Assembly (NCBI RefSeq): GCF_027595985.1
Contig: NC_073307.1
Span: forward strand, 119,750,678-119,814,677
Length of the DNA stretch: 64,000 bases
Source: Sorex araneus
Lineage: Eukaryota; Chordata; Mammalia; Eulipotyphla; Soricidae
Direction: 5' to 3'
Below the pieces are notes generated by a model. That model had not been told where the DNA came from and made no database searches. It saw only the letters and a list, made by a program, of their open reading frames with translations. This document shows positions 37,691-48,720 of the stretch, piece by piece; within the stretch, counting starts at the first letter, position 1; the number at the start of each line of letters is the position of its first letter. Position numbers and translations under genes: made by a program.

Positions 37691-39300
37691 GGTACCTGAG
37701 CACCATATCTTAGTATGGTAATTCCTGAGTGCAGAGCCAGAAGTAGCCCATGAGCATTGCCTGGTATGACCCAAAGAGGAAAAATAAAGTTTTAGTTCTA
37801 CAAGATGTAAAGATTTGAAACTGGCTGTGTAATTTTAATCATGTGTATATACTTTACAATACTTAATAAGTGGGTAAGACGGTTGATTTTGGTATCAGTA
37901 TTTGACCACAGTAAAATTAAAAAAAAAAGTATGACTGAGAGAATTAGGTATCTGGTACCAATAACAGTCTTTTGTTTTTTTCTGGCCACGCCAGGACTGC
38001 TCAGGGCTACTATCAGATTATATCTGGGAGGACTGTGTAGTGCTAGAGACTTAACCCAGGCCTCCTGCACACTAGCATGTGTTCTAGCCTGCTGAGCAAT
38101 CTCTGGCCCTGGTACCAAGGACATTTGTTTTTGGATATTTTATCTTGGTCTCACCCAGTGTTGCTCTGGGTCTATACCGAGCTTGGTACATGTGGATCAC
38201 TCATATCAGTGCTCTGGGGGGGGAGGGGAGGTGGGGTGAGAGCCATGAGGTTCCAGGAATAGAAACTGGACCCACATACAGAGCATGCACTCATTCTACA
38301 GGGCTGTCTCTGGTCCCCAATAACTTTTTTTTATTTAGGGCAGGGCTGGCGAGGACACCCAGAAGTGCTCAGGAGCTACTTCTGATCCTGTACTTGGTAG
38401 CTGCACCCAGGAGTGTTTGGGAGGTCAAACTGTGATCTGCCATACATAAGGCAGCACCTTACCCTCTGCTGTTTCTCTCATTCTCCCAGTAACAGTCTTA
38501 AAGAGTCAAGTCATATCAGATTTTGTATCACTAAACAATGTTTTGGTCATAACTGAACAAAATATGTGAGCCTCTTCCTTTTTCTTGGTTTTGATTTTGG
38601 GCTGACTCCTGGCTCTGTAACTAGGAATCACTGCTGGCAGTGCTCAGGGGAGCATATGGAATGCCGGGGATTGAATCCGGGCTGGCTGCATGCAAGTCAA
38701 GAGCCCTACCCACTGAACTATAGCTCCTGCCCCCTTAGTCTCTTCCTAAACCCTTGGATTGACAGCCTTGCCACCTCTAAATCTGTGAGTTCTACATTCC
38801 CAAGCACTCCGTAGGGAGCAGTATAAGCGCATGACAGACAAGCATCACCTCTGCCTTTGCTCAGCAATCCTCAGGATATCACAGGTTCTGTTAAGCTCTC
38901 TGAGAGCCCATGGGTCACACTGCCCTCCTGAGGCGGGGAACAGACCTAATCCCGGCCCAGGGTCTTAGCCAACAGTAGTGCCAGGTGATCCGAGCATTTT
39001 AGGTAATCCTAAGAGGAAGAGAAGCCAAAGGCCATATTCTAGTCAACAGATAGGACGTTTGATTTGCACCTGAGGCTCATTCCTGGCATCCATATGGTCC
39101 TCCAGCTCCCACAAGGAATGATTTCTGTGTGCAAAGACAGGAGTAACATTCGAGCTCCACCAGGTGTGTCTCAAAAGCAAAACTAAACAAAAAGAAAAGG
39201 ATTATTCCATCGCCCATTATTCTATCATTCACATTCAGTCATTGTGAACCTTTCACGATCTCCGGTCTAAGGATGAGATCTGAGGGGCTTTTAAAAAGCC
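37691..39300. other. Unit 2/unit 3 junction DNA
   Basis: A SINE piece (37690-37790), the block shared with 20400-20575 (37800-37960), and further SINE-like pieces in minus orientation at about 37975-38115, 38150-38320 and 38580-38735. Part of 38750-38900 matches 48470-48600. No gene is seen. Confidence 0.5.
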
Positions 39301-39324
39301 TCTCCAGGGACTCGAAGATACTGA

Positions 39325-39705
39325 AACCCAGCTACCGATGACTCATATGGAACAGGTCTTTAGCTCAGTTTAATCAGCATTTTTCCTGGGAAGGGACACA
39401 CTGGGTCGCGCGCTGGGTAAAGGCAGCGGGAAGCGCGCGCGGCTCCAGGCCCCGTTCCAGCCTGGGCAAATGTGCAAAAGCAGCGTGGGGGTTGGGCGGG
39501 GCGGGTGCACCTGGGTGAGTCCGCTGAGCATTTGGAAGAGCCAGTGCTTGCTGTGCACCCTGTCCCCTATGCAGTCCCCCAGGCCTCGTCCTCCTCCTGC
39601 CACAGAGCCCCCTGCCGCCCGCGGGCCCTGTGGCTTTAGCCCCGCGCTGTGTCTACTATGGGATTCGCCCCTAGGGCCGATGTCCCGGGAACTGGTTTTT
39701 TTTTT
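39325..39705 (-). pseudogene. SAAL1: SAAL1 exon 1 fragment (unit 3)
   Basis: The longest SAAL1 relic: the minus strand reads DCIGDRVHSKHWLFQMLSGL, compared with [20 protein letters not shown] in the true gene. The donor region, intron 1 start and 5'UTR remain. The start-codon section is deleted, and a one-base deletion breaks the frame. It cannot encode SAAL1. Confidence 0.85.
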
Positions 39706-40390
39706 TTTGGGGGGGGGAGAATTTAGTAATTAATAATTAATTGATTTTATTATTAATTAATAATTTATTAATTAATTTGTTTATTTAATTTATTTTTTTG
39801 TTTTATCCCTTTATTAATTTTTGAATACATTTTTAAAATTTTGTTTTCAGAGACTTGTTCCCAGTAATTGTTTCCATTCAATACTTCAACACCAATCCCA
39901 CCACCATGACACCTTCCCACCACCATTATTTTGAATTTTCTCCCCACCACGACCCAAGCCTGCCCCTTAGCAGATGCTAAATTACTTATTTTGCATTGCT
40001 CAGAATGGAGATATGAGATGTTGCTCCTGGAATTCTAAAATAGTTTGGGGTTGGAGGCATCTCTGTGGCCTGCTGCTCTAGTCCAAGATTCCTTTGTTGA
40101 CGTGGGGACTGGAGTCATAGGAAGCTGGTAAGCACTTGTGTTACACACTGCCGACCCACATTGCGTTCCTAAAACTCTCTATGGTCCCTTGAGACTAGTC
40201 AGGAGTGATTCCTGAGCACTAAGCAAGGAGTAAGACCTGAGAACAGCTGGTTGCCCCAGTCCCAACATATTCCTTTTTCAATTTGCTTAAGAACTTTCTC
40301 TATGCTTATGGATGATCCCTATAGTACAGAATAGGTTCATGTACTCAGGAAATGTCCCCTACTATTTTATACCCAGACAACACCAACAAA
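39706..40390. repeat. AT-rich and LINE block 3' of SAA-c
   Basis: An imperfect TTAAT/AATTAA tract (39720-39800), then the LINE-like block shared by all units and a degraded SINE (40105-40260). No gene is seen. Confidence 0.5.
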
Positions 40391-41554
40391 TTGGATTTCA
40401 CACCCGTTTATTAAACATTTCTTGCTCTTTTTTATCAAGTATCAAGAACTAGAGATTTAGTATTCAATATAGATTCAATATTTGAACTTGGGTCAGCAGC
40501 TGTCCTGCCCCACTGAGGCTCACAGCCGGGTCTCCTGAGAGCAGGTGTGGATGAAACTCAATACTTTTCAGGCAGGCCATAAGGCCGGAAGGCATTGGGG
40601 TTGTTGCCAATCCGGCCCCGTTCTTTGGGAAATGGGTCAAAGATGGTATCTTCTTGTCCGGGGCTACTGTCTCCAAACATCAAAAATTTCGTGATTCTTG
40701 GATAATTCTCTCTGGCGACACTGGAACAGAGTGAAGGAGAAAAAGATAAACCAGGGGCAGAAGAGCAATAGTCCCACCTTCGCATCTCTCTCCCTTTCCA
40801 ACGAGCCAAGAAGAGAGAAGCTGTAGGATTGGCCCTGCAGGGGCATTGCCCAGCTCTGCCCACACTGACCCCTGTGTGCTGGAAGAACAGTCCTGAGCTG
40901 TGGGTGGGACTCCCCCTCCCCACTGGCCTTATTCTCACTCTCTCAGGCACTCCCGTCTCACCCTGGGCACAGAGGAGAGTGGCAGAGGGGAAGACCACTC
41001 CCTCCACGACTCCCTGCTGAACACAGTCAGAATTTTCTGGCCCCTCTCACCCAACCCTGAACCCTTACCTGATCCTCTAGGCCGGCCACAATCTGGCACC
41101 GCCCCTTGGCCCATCATCATAGTTCCCTCGCAGAAAGATTAATTTGCCAAAATTTTTGTAACTGTCCTCTTGCATGTTGTCTCTGTCGTGTCTGTAGACT
41201 CTCCACATCTCTCTGACGCCTGGGATGAAAGAAAGTGATGAAACGCAGAAGATCACGATGTGGGGAATTACATTTAAAATGCTCCTGCCCAGATTTCAAG
41301 AGCTTGGGACAAAGCTCCTGGAAGGCAGATGGGCTTTGAAATGAAGGTCCGTTTCCGCTTCCTCTGATTACCATTGAGAGACTCAGTACAAGACTGATTC
41401 TGTGTGTTCCCCTCTGACCCCTGTTGCTGCTTGGACGATGGCTGTGTGTGGGGTATACACCCCAAGCCTTGAACTATCTCCCATCTCCCCTTAGACTATG
41501 TTCTCTTAGATCTTTGTGCCTCAGTTTCTCTGTTAAGAGATGACTAAATCAAGG

Positions 41555-41730
41555 CTGGAGCAATAGCACAGCAGGTAGGGTGTTTGCCTTGTACGTGGCC
41601 GAACTGGGTTCGTTTCCCAGCATCCTATATGATCCCCCGAGCACTGCCTTGAGTAATTCCTGACTACAGAGCCAGAAGTCACCCCTGTGCATCTCCCAGC
41701 GTGATCCAAAATGCAAAAAAAAAAAAAAAA
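41555..41730 (+). mobile_element. SOR-like SINE in SAA-c intron 2
   Basis: Counterpart of the elements at 7570, 22562 and 51252, ending in a pure A run. Confidence 0.8.
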
Positions 41731-42192
41731 GAAGAGAGGGGGGGTTGCCCACTTCAAAGGATCAAAGGATTAGAACATGAAAATAAAAATGAGCTTTTTT
41801 TGCACTTGAAAACTACTAAATGGCTCATTTGCATTTGAAAACTATAAAATGACTTCGCCTTATTAAAAATTCCATTATTTTGACTGTACTTCTTAAGCTG
41901 GGGCCAGAGACATAGGAGAGGCACTTGCCATGAACGTAGCTGCCCTGGTTTGATCAGCAGTACACACATTCCCCCCAAGATTCACTAGGACTGATAGAGC
42001 TATGAGGAAACCTGAGCACAGTCAGCTGTGGCCCCACCCCATCACCAAGAACTTTGAGTAACAGCTAAGAGATTGGAAACCCAACTCCCAGGTTTGACAA
42101 AGTCACTTCAGAGAGCATCAAAATGCTTAGCTCGAACGTCCATTAGGGGGCAATAGGTCCTTCTTTATATTATTATTATCATTTTATTTTTA

Positions 42193-42363
42193 TATTTTTT
42201 TGCTTTTTGGGTCACACCTGGCAATGCACAGGGGTTTCTCCTGGTTCTGCACTCAGGAATTACTCCTGGTGTTGCTCAGGGAACCAATGGGATGCTGGAA
42301 ATTGATCCCGGGTGGGCCACGTGCAAGGCAAAGGCCCTACTGGCTGTGCTATTACTCTAGCCC
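42193..42363 (-). mobile_element. SOR-like SINE, unit 3-specific
   Basis: Near-consensus minus-strand copy (ctttttgggtcacacctggc ... gctgtgctattactctagcc). It is inserted at the point where the other units run from the left arm sequence into the family B SINE. Confidence 0.85.
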
Positions 42364-42374
42364 CATTGTTTGGC

Positions 42375-42625
42375 AACCTCTCAGCATTAGCTAGAGGGTA
42401 GGGCATTTGCCTTTCACGGGGCCAACCTGGGTTCAATTCCTCCACTCCTCTCAGAGAGCCCGGCAAGCTACCAAGAGCCTCTCGCCCACAGAGCAGAGCC
42501 TGGCAAGCTACCCTTGGTGTATTTGATGTGACAAAAATAGTAACAAGTCTCACAATGGAGATGTTACTGGTGCCTGCTCGAGCAAATCGATGGGCAACAG
42601 GATGACAGTGACAGTGATTTAAGGA
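42375..42625 (+). mobile_element. SINE family B in SAA-c intron 2
   Basis: Continuous copy, counterpart of 23210-23455. Confidence 0.8.
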
Positions 42626-43654
42626 ACAAGCACCTCTGAATGACAACTCTCATCCTCAATCCTGTTAAAACCTGGGCAACCAACTTTATGTGCACTGGGG
42701 TCTACAGGTATGCACAGAAGAGGGAAAAAACTGGTAAAATGCTGCGATAAAATCCTTACTCAGGGCTAGAATGATAGTTCTGTGGGGAGGGCACTCCCCT
42801 TACATGTGGCAAAACCTGGTTAGGTTTCCAGTATCCCATATGGGCTCTTCCCCCACACCCCGGCATCCCCGCACCACCAGGATTAATTTCTGAGTGCAGA
42901 GCTAGGAGTAACCTATGAATATCGCTGGGTGTAAAAGCTCCTAACCCCACCAAAAAAGAATCAGAACTCCTTGTCTATCCACAGAGGGACCGTGTCCTCT
43001 GCTAGGGTAACTGCAGAGGACAGCCTGGTTACAGACACGGACCCCCCATATCCCTGGAGCCTTACCTTCACGAAAATCATCCATAAATGAGAACCAACTT
43101 TGGCTGCTGACGCAGAGAATCATAGAGCATAAAATGATGGCCGTGGACAGTTTCATCTTGCTGCAGGTACACAAGCAACAGTGAGGCAATTCAGGCTCTT
43201 GCAATGTAAGATTGACCCAGGCTCACATTCTGCAAAGAACTTCTACTTACATGCGTAGATTGGCATATAGATAGATAATAGATGTGGAGAGATACATTCT
43301 GATCCTCTAAGACACATTTAAAATATCAGCTCTGAGATCTACTGCGTAGCATGTTTTCCTGGATCCATGGGAGGATCCTACCTCTGAAATAGCCCCTGAG
43401 TTTAAAATTCCACCAATATTTGTGGTGTGTCTCCTCTAGCCACCACTGACTTCGCATCGCAGGCACAAACAATATAATTTCTAATGATTTGCGAGACTGA
43501 AAAGTATTCATGGGACTCGGGAGTTAACTCAAAGGGCTGGAGCACCTGCTTTGCTCCCACAGGTGCTCCAGCATTTTGAACTTATGCTGTGTGAGGGGGG
43601 AGGGTTGTCTAGGCACTGTCAGAGTGACACTGGTGACTCAAACACAATTTCTGA

Positions 43655-43670
43655 GCAGAATCACCAGATA
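43655..43670. other. Deletion junction removing SAA-c promoter
   Basis: Left of the junction the sequence matches SAA intron 1 (10205-10240 in unit 1, 'tttctgagcaga'). Right of it the sequence matches 15635 onward (agatacaccagcagggatc). Relative to unit 1, about 5.4 kb is missing, including SAA exon 1, the promoter and the unidentified gene. Confidence 0.85.
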
Positions 43671-44180
43671 CACCAGCAGGGATCATCCTGAAAAAACAGA
43701 CTTCAAGCCTTCGAGATGGAGTCTCTACCCCAACTCCCACTGTCCAGCAGCCTAGATGCCCGAATCCAGGTGCTCCAATATGCACCATGACCTCAGGTGC
43801 CCTCTCAGCCAGGCTGCCCCTCACAGCACAGCTGGACTCCTGGCCCAGGTCACAGGCAAACAGCAAACAGCCCTGTGTGCTCAGGTTTACACAACCAGGA
43901 CCATAACCTGAGGATGAAGAAACCACTGATGTCTGAGTAGTTTTCCTGTGCAATTTTCCAGAATTATGGTTTGCAGGGACTTTCCTGGGCTCCACACCTG
44001 CCCTTTCTTCTCTCCCAAGATGCCTGTAGGAGGGAGCACTGGTGGGGCAGTAGATCTCCTGAGCCAGAGGGACCAGCAGCTCCACTGGAAAGGAGGGAGG
44101 GGCTGCTCCCAAAAGTGATCTATGTAGCTCAGCTTACTCAGTTCCCTCTTTCTGAATTAGATTGCAAGTGCCTTAAAACA
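43665..44180 (+). promoter_or_regulatory. Conserved segment with C/EBP- and kappaB-like sites (unit 3 copy)
   Basis: Counterpart of 15626-16180; gggactttcc is at 43976-43985, with tgtgcaat about 30 bases before it. The deletion places it next to SAA-c. Confidence 0.35.
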
Positions 44181-45234
44181 AAACAAAACAAAATTTTCCT
44201 CCTCTGGGCCTAACAGATAGCACAGGGGTTAAGGTGCTTGCCTTGCAGGCACCAACTCCAGTTCCAAGTCCAGGACCACATTTTCCCCCTGAGCACTACC
44301 AGGAGCAATCCCCAAGACCCTCTCAGTGTGGCATCACGAACCACCCCTAGGACCCGTGGACCCTTGAGTACTCTCAAGGGCTGGTGCTTCTGCCTTAGAC
44401 TGTGTGGTAGGATGTGCCAGGTGTATGAAGAGCTTTTTAACAGAGAGAAAAAAACACAAGATTCACATCATTAAGGCCAGTGTTTTTTTCTTTTGGCTAA
44501 ACCCAGCGTTGCTCAGATTTGGTCCCTCTGGTTCTGCACTCAGGGATCATACCAGGCAGTGCTCAGGGGACTCTAGGAGATGCCAGGAATGGAACCCATG
44601 TTAGTTGCTCGCAGAGCAAGTGCCCTACCTGTTGTACTATATTATTCTTACCCCTCACGGAGTTTTCTTTGCTTTTGTTTTTTGCTTTTGTGGACCACAC
44701 CTGGCGATACTCTGGGATTATTCCTACTCTGCACTCAGGGTCACTCCTGGTGGTGCTGAGGGGACTGCATGGGATTCCAGAGACAGAAACCAGCATGGAT
44801 CTCATACAAAACAAATACCCTACACGTTGTACTATGAATTCGCCTCCATTGACCCACAACTGAGTTGTAGAGAAAGCACAACCTTTATTCAAAGCAAGAA
44901 ATCCTTGTCCCAGCCAGTTGGGTCCTTCCCACTCCTGCCAATAGAGGACATGAATATGAGTCCAGAACAGTATACGATTCCCCTCAGGACATTGCATGAA
45001 GCATGATCAGCGGTCCAAAGGCTGTCCATTCTTTTTCTAAAATTCGTTGACACATCTGTCGGGGCTCAGGGCTTACTCCTGGAGGAACTGGGAGACCATA
45101 AACAGTGCCAGGGATGAAACACTGCATGTAATGTCAGCTGCATGCCAGGCAAATACCCTACCGGCTATAACATATCTCTGGCCCTGACCCTTCTTTTTTC
45201 CCCTCCCCCTTCCTTTCTCTTTTTTTCTATTCTT
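44181..45234 (-). other. SINE-rich DNA, unit 3
   Basis: Minus-strand SINE remnants at about 44210-44320, 44480-44640 and 44660-44840, and one near 45050-45185, in the same order as in units 1 and 4. Long open frames here are SINE translations. Confidence 0.55.
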
Positions 45235-45670
45235 TCCCAATAGCTTTATTCAAAGAGAAATTCCGAATAGGGTTTGCTGACACTGCTTGCAGACAATGGT
45301 GTCTAGTTTCGATTCATTTGTCCTGGGCAGGCTAGTGTGAGTCCTGCCCTTGTAACTGAGTACAAGTGAGAACTATTAACACACGATCAGCACGCACTCG
45401 CAATCAGCACTGCCCCTTTTCTTGGACTGACCGGCCAGAGACAGAAACAGTTCTTAGGAGTTGTCCTCAGCACTTTGAGAATTTGCCAGCTCTTGGCATG
45501 GGCAAGTGAGACAGTCAGTTATTTTGAACTTAAGAAGTACTCGGAAAAAAAAAAAAAAAAAGAAGCACTCGGCCGATCACGCCTCTTCCCCAACTAGGAG
45601 ATGGGAAACTGAGGCTCAGAGCAACATGTTTTTAGCCAGGAACATACAGCCGCCAGCAGTGGGCAGAGCA
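45235..45670 (-). pseudogene. HPS5: HPS5 3'UTR end fragment (unit 3)
   Basis: Includes the minus-strand AATAAA near 45245 and sequence matching 17200-17560, with an inserted A run (45545-45561). The coding exon is missing. The stretch 'gaaactgaggctcagagc' near 45608 resembles an ancient MIR element. Confidence 0.55.
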
Positions 45671-46459
45671 GACAATGACGCAGATGTGCATGAGGATAAA
45701 AGCCTGTCCAGGTGGTTGTCTCGGGTCAGGGGTTCCTCCTGGCTCTACAGGAAAAAAATCAATCCTGATTGGATTGGGAGACTATATGGAATACCAGGAT
45801 TGAACCCCGTGTGCAAGGCAAACACCCTATCTGTTGACTATCTGGCTCCTGGCTTCTCTTTCTTTCTCTTGGGATTACCTCAAATGCCTGGGTTATGTTT
45901 TGTTGTTGGTTAATGGAATGGTGTTTTTTATTGGAAAAATAGCTGCATGGAATTTCTCAAAGTGATAGTTAGAGACCAGGGAGAGAGCTCAAAATGCTGG
46001 AGGGTCCACCCAGTCTATCTTAGTTACCCCACAACCCCTAAACCCTACCAGATATCACCCTGGAAGCTCTCATCTCAGCTGCACACGCAGAGAGCAGAAC
46101 AACTGATCTGAACCCCACCTCGAGTCTGGGGGCGACTGACCTGGGTGTGACCTGGGGACTTTCAGCATCTCCCCAGATGATAACAACATGCAGCCAACGC
46201 TGAGAATAGGCATCAAACCCTCGAGCCTTCCCCATTGTTAGAGCAGTTTTTCAGGGGCCATTTATGTCCCTACAACTCAGAGGGACTCAGTGAGGTGTCT
46301 TCATGGTACAAGAACACATTACCTCAGGGGTTCAGGGAGACTGTGTGTTTCAGCCTTTCTCACTCCTGCCTTCTGTGGCTCCTCCTCCAACCCCAGGTCC
46401 CCGTCTCTGCTTACAGTCACAGCACTGCCAGACTAAGGCTCTTAGTGTCGTAAGGACCT
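45671..46459. other. Unit 3-specific DNA
   Basis: A weak SINE-like piece (about 45715-45850). Elsewhere I recognise neither a gene nor a repeat. Confidence 0.4.
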
Positions 46460-46610
46460 GAGCGATGTCTACAGTTTGGCTGGTCGCTGCGGGGTACGCT
46501 GCTTCCTCTAGTGGGTAAGAGCAGGGGTGCTCTGAGCATCTCAGGACAGCCCTGAACAGACTCCTCGGTGGTGCTAACATTGAGAAATATTGACGCTGAG
46601 AAACCCTGTC
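46460..46610 (+). mobile_element. MER5A-like ancient hAT DNA transposon fragment
   Basis: The block with 'cctctagtgggtaagagcag', 'catctcaggacagccc' and a terminal 'tgctaacattgagaaat' follows the order of the eutherian MER5A consensus as I remember it. It is non-coding and old. Confidence 0.5.
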
Positions 46611-47049
46611 TAGAATGACACCTCCCGTTTCCTGTAAACACAGGACAGGGGGCTGTCAAAGCTTTGTAGGTTCGCTCCATCTCTTTCTCCCCTGCAGTTT
46701 AGGGACTGTCTGGGGTTAGGAAAAGGTAAAACAAGACGGAGGCTTGTAGTTGGAATGCTGAGCCCACCTCTCCTTGGGAGAAGTTCCCTCTTGCATCGTT
46801 GGGCCTGAGAGGGCCAGAGTGGGGCTTTAGGGTCACTTCCATGCAGGTAAGCACCCAGGCCCCTGCGCGGGCAGTTGGGGTGGGAGAGAGAGACTGCTCA
46901 AAATAGCTTTTAATGGTTTACCTCATGATGATTCAATAAAAAAAAAACAAACAAAAAACAACACAACAAAAAAATAAATGAAGGAAAGACTGAAGAAAGG
47001 AGTGATTCCTGCGTGCAGAGCCAGAAGTAAGCCCTGAGCACAGCTAGGG

Positions 47050-47066
47050 GTGTGGCAAGAAAGAAA

Positions 47067-47137
<71 letters not shown>

Positions 47138-47192
47138 GAAGGAAGGAAGGAAGGAAGGAAGGAAGGAAGGAAGGAAGGAAGGAAGGAAGGAA

Positions 47193-47262
<70 letters not shown>

Positions 47263-47280
47263 AAAGAAAGAAAGAAAGGG
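47050..47280 (+). repeat. (GAAA)n(GGAA)n(GAAA)n microsatellite
   Basis: GAAA repeats with a central GGAA block, attached to the 3' part of a SINE (46985-47050). The Lys/Arg/Glu-only and Phe/Leu/Ser-only open frames over it are artefacts. It sits at the unit 3/unit 4 join, as does the tract at 19299. Confidence 0.95.
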
Positions 47281-48603
47281 GCAAGAGAAGTTAAAATTAT
47301 AATATATCTAGTAAAGTGATTACCCTGTATGCTGCCAAGCTGAGTTTGATCCCATACCGTATTGTCCTAAAACACTGACAGGGGTAATTGCTGAGTGAAG
47401 ATCTAGGAGTAACCCCTGGGTATCAACAGGTGTGGTACCAAAGACAAACCAAAAATATAATCAATAGAGTGAAGAGGAGTCTATTATAGGAAAGGAATTC
47501 AGTCCTATAGAAGAGGAGAAAATATTTGCAGATCATATTTGATAAAGGATTTGTATCCAGGACATATAACGAACTCATCTGACCAAAAACAAATAAGGGT
47601 CAAAACAGATGGTACATTGGGTGAGGAGCTTGGCTTGTATGTGGCTGGCCAGGGTTGAATCCCTAGAATCCCATATCAGTAGAACTGTGGTTCTCAGAGG
47701 GCTATTTGGAAGAGATAACTAAAAATTATTGCTTAATGGGTATGAAGCTCCAATTTGTTGGTTGAAGAGAGATTAAGGAATTAAAAAGTTTCAGAGACTG
47801 GAGTGATAGTCCATTAGGTATGGTAGGATTGATTTACGGCATCGGATATGGTCAATGAGCACCAGCAGGCCGCCAAGATGTGATACTGGGGGCCGCACGT
47901 GTGTGTGGCCTCTCCGCAGCTGCACGAGCGTGACTCCAGACCCAGCTAAACTACTTTCAGCATGGGCAGTTCTTCGCAGAATGTCTCAGGACTGAGAACT
48001 AAGCCGTGGCCCCATGCCCGCCCAAAAGGGGAAAGGTATTTCTCTCTCGCCTCTTCCTTGCCGGCAGTGAAGGGCGTGGTGACCGCCATATTATGACGAC
48101 CACAGATGGGGTTTACAAGCTTGCAATGATCCAATATCTGGAAGAAATCTCCCTGGACTTAGTGGCTAAAGTACAGAAATCCAAAACCGCCTATCTCTTC
48201 ACAACAGGTCTGACTCTAGTGGGGTACTCCTAACAATAATAGTGAGGTTTGTGTTGAAGTATTGAATGTAACCAAAGTAAATAGAAAGTAAAGTGAAATT
48301 TATCAGTTACAAGGGGGGGGTGCGGGGGTGACCATATGGGATGCTGGGAATCGAACCCGGGTTGGCCGCGTGCAAGGCAAATGCCCTACCTCCTGTGCTA
48401 TTGCTCCAGCCCCCTCTTCCCTTTTCTTGTTTTTGATTCGGGGCTGATTCCTGGCTCTGTACCCAGCCTTGCCACCTCTAAATCTGTGAGGTTCTACATT
48501 CCTAAGGACACCGTAGAAGGCATTATAAGCACATGACAGAGAAGCATCACCTCTGCCTTTCCCCAGCAATCCTCAGGACACCACAGGTTCTGGTAAACTC
48601 TCT
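47281..48603. other. Unit 3/unit 4 junction DNA
   Basis: 47285-47860 matches 19785-20310. 47865-48235 is an insert without counterpart (gggggccgcacgtgtgtg onward) that I cannot assign. A G-run is at 48312-48326, a 5'-truncated minus-strand SINE at 48330-48412, and 48470-48600 matches 38770-38900. No gene is seen. Confidence 0.45.
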
Positions 48604-48720
48604 GAGAGAGACACTCGGTCACATGCTGGGCAAAGGCAGCGGGAAGCACCTGAGGCTCCCGGCCCCGTTCCAGCCGTGTGTCTACTATGGGACCCGCCAC
48701 TAGGCTCCAAGTCTCGGGAA
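48604..48720 (-). pseudogene. SAAL1: SAAL1 exon 1/5'UTR fragment (unit 4)
   Basis: Short relic: 'gggcaaaggcagcgggaagc' from intron 1 and 'tgtctactatgggacccgcc' from the 5'UTR are joined by a deletion that removed exon 1. The context is the same as in units 2 and 3. Confidence 0.65.

Larger units (their letters stand above)
40558..43156 (-). pseudogene. SAA: Serum amyloid A, copy c (pseudogene)
   Basis: Coding exons are 43156-43066, 41219-41069 and 40720-40558, with usable splice sites. The signal peptide (MKLSTAIILCSMILCVSS) is good and exon 4 is full length, ending FRPYGLPEKY. Exon 3 has a 12-base insertion (RHDRDNMQED region) and an in-frame TAG at 41079-41077, where SAA-a has Lys, giving a predicted 77-residue product. 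Promoter and exon 1 are gone: intron 1 sequence joins directly to the conserved kappaB segment near 43662. As in SAA-b, coding differences from SAA-a are much denser than intron differences. The locus cannot produce a normal SAA. Confidence 0.88.

Noticed and set aside
39720-39800. Palindromic TTAATTAATAATTAA tract as a regulatory hairpin
   Set aside because: A low-complexity AT tract of a LINE tail; absent in the other units.
47050-47319. Long Lys/Glu/Arg-rich and Phe/Leu/Ser-rich open frames
   Set aside because: They are translations of a GAAA/GGAA microsatellite.
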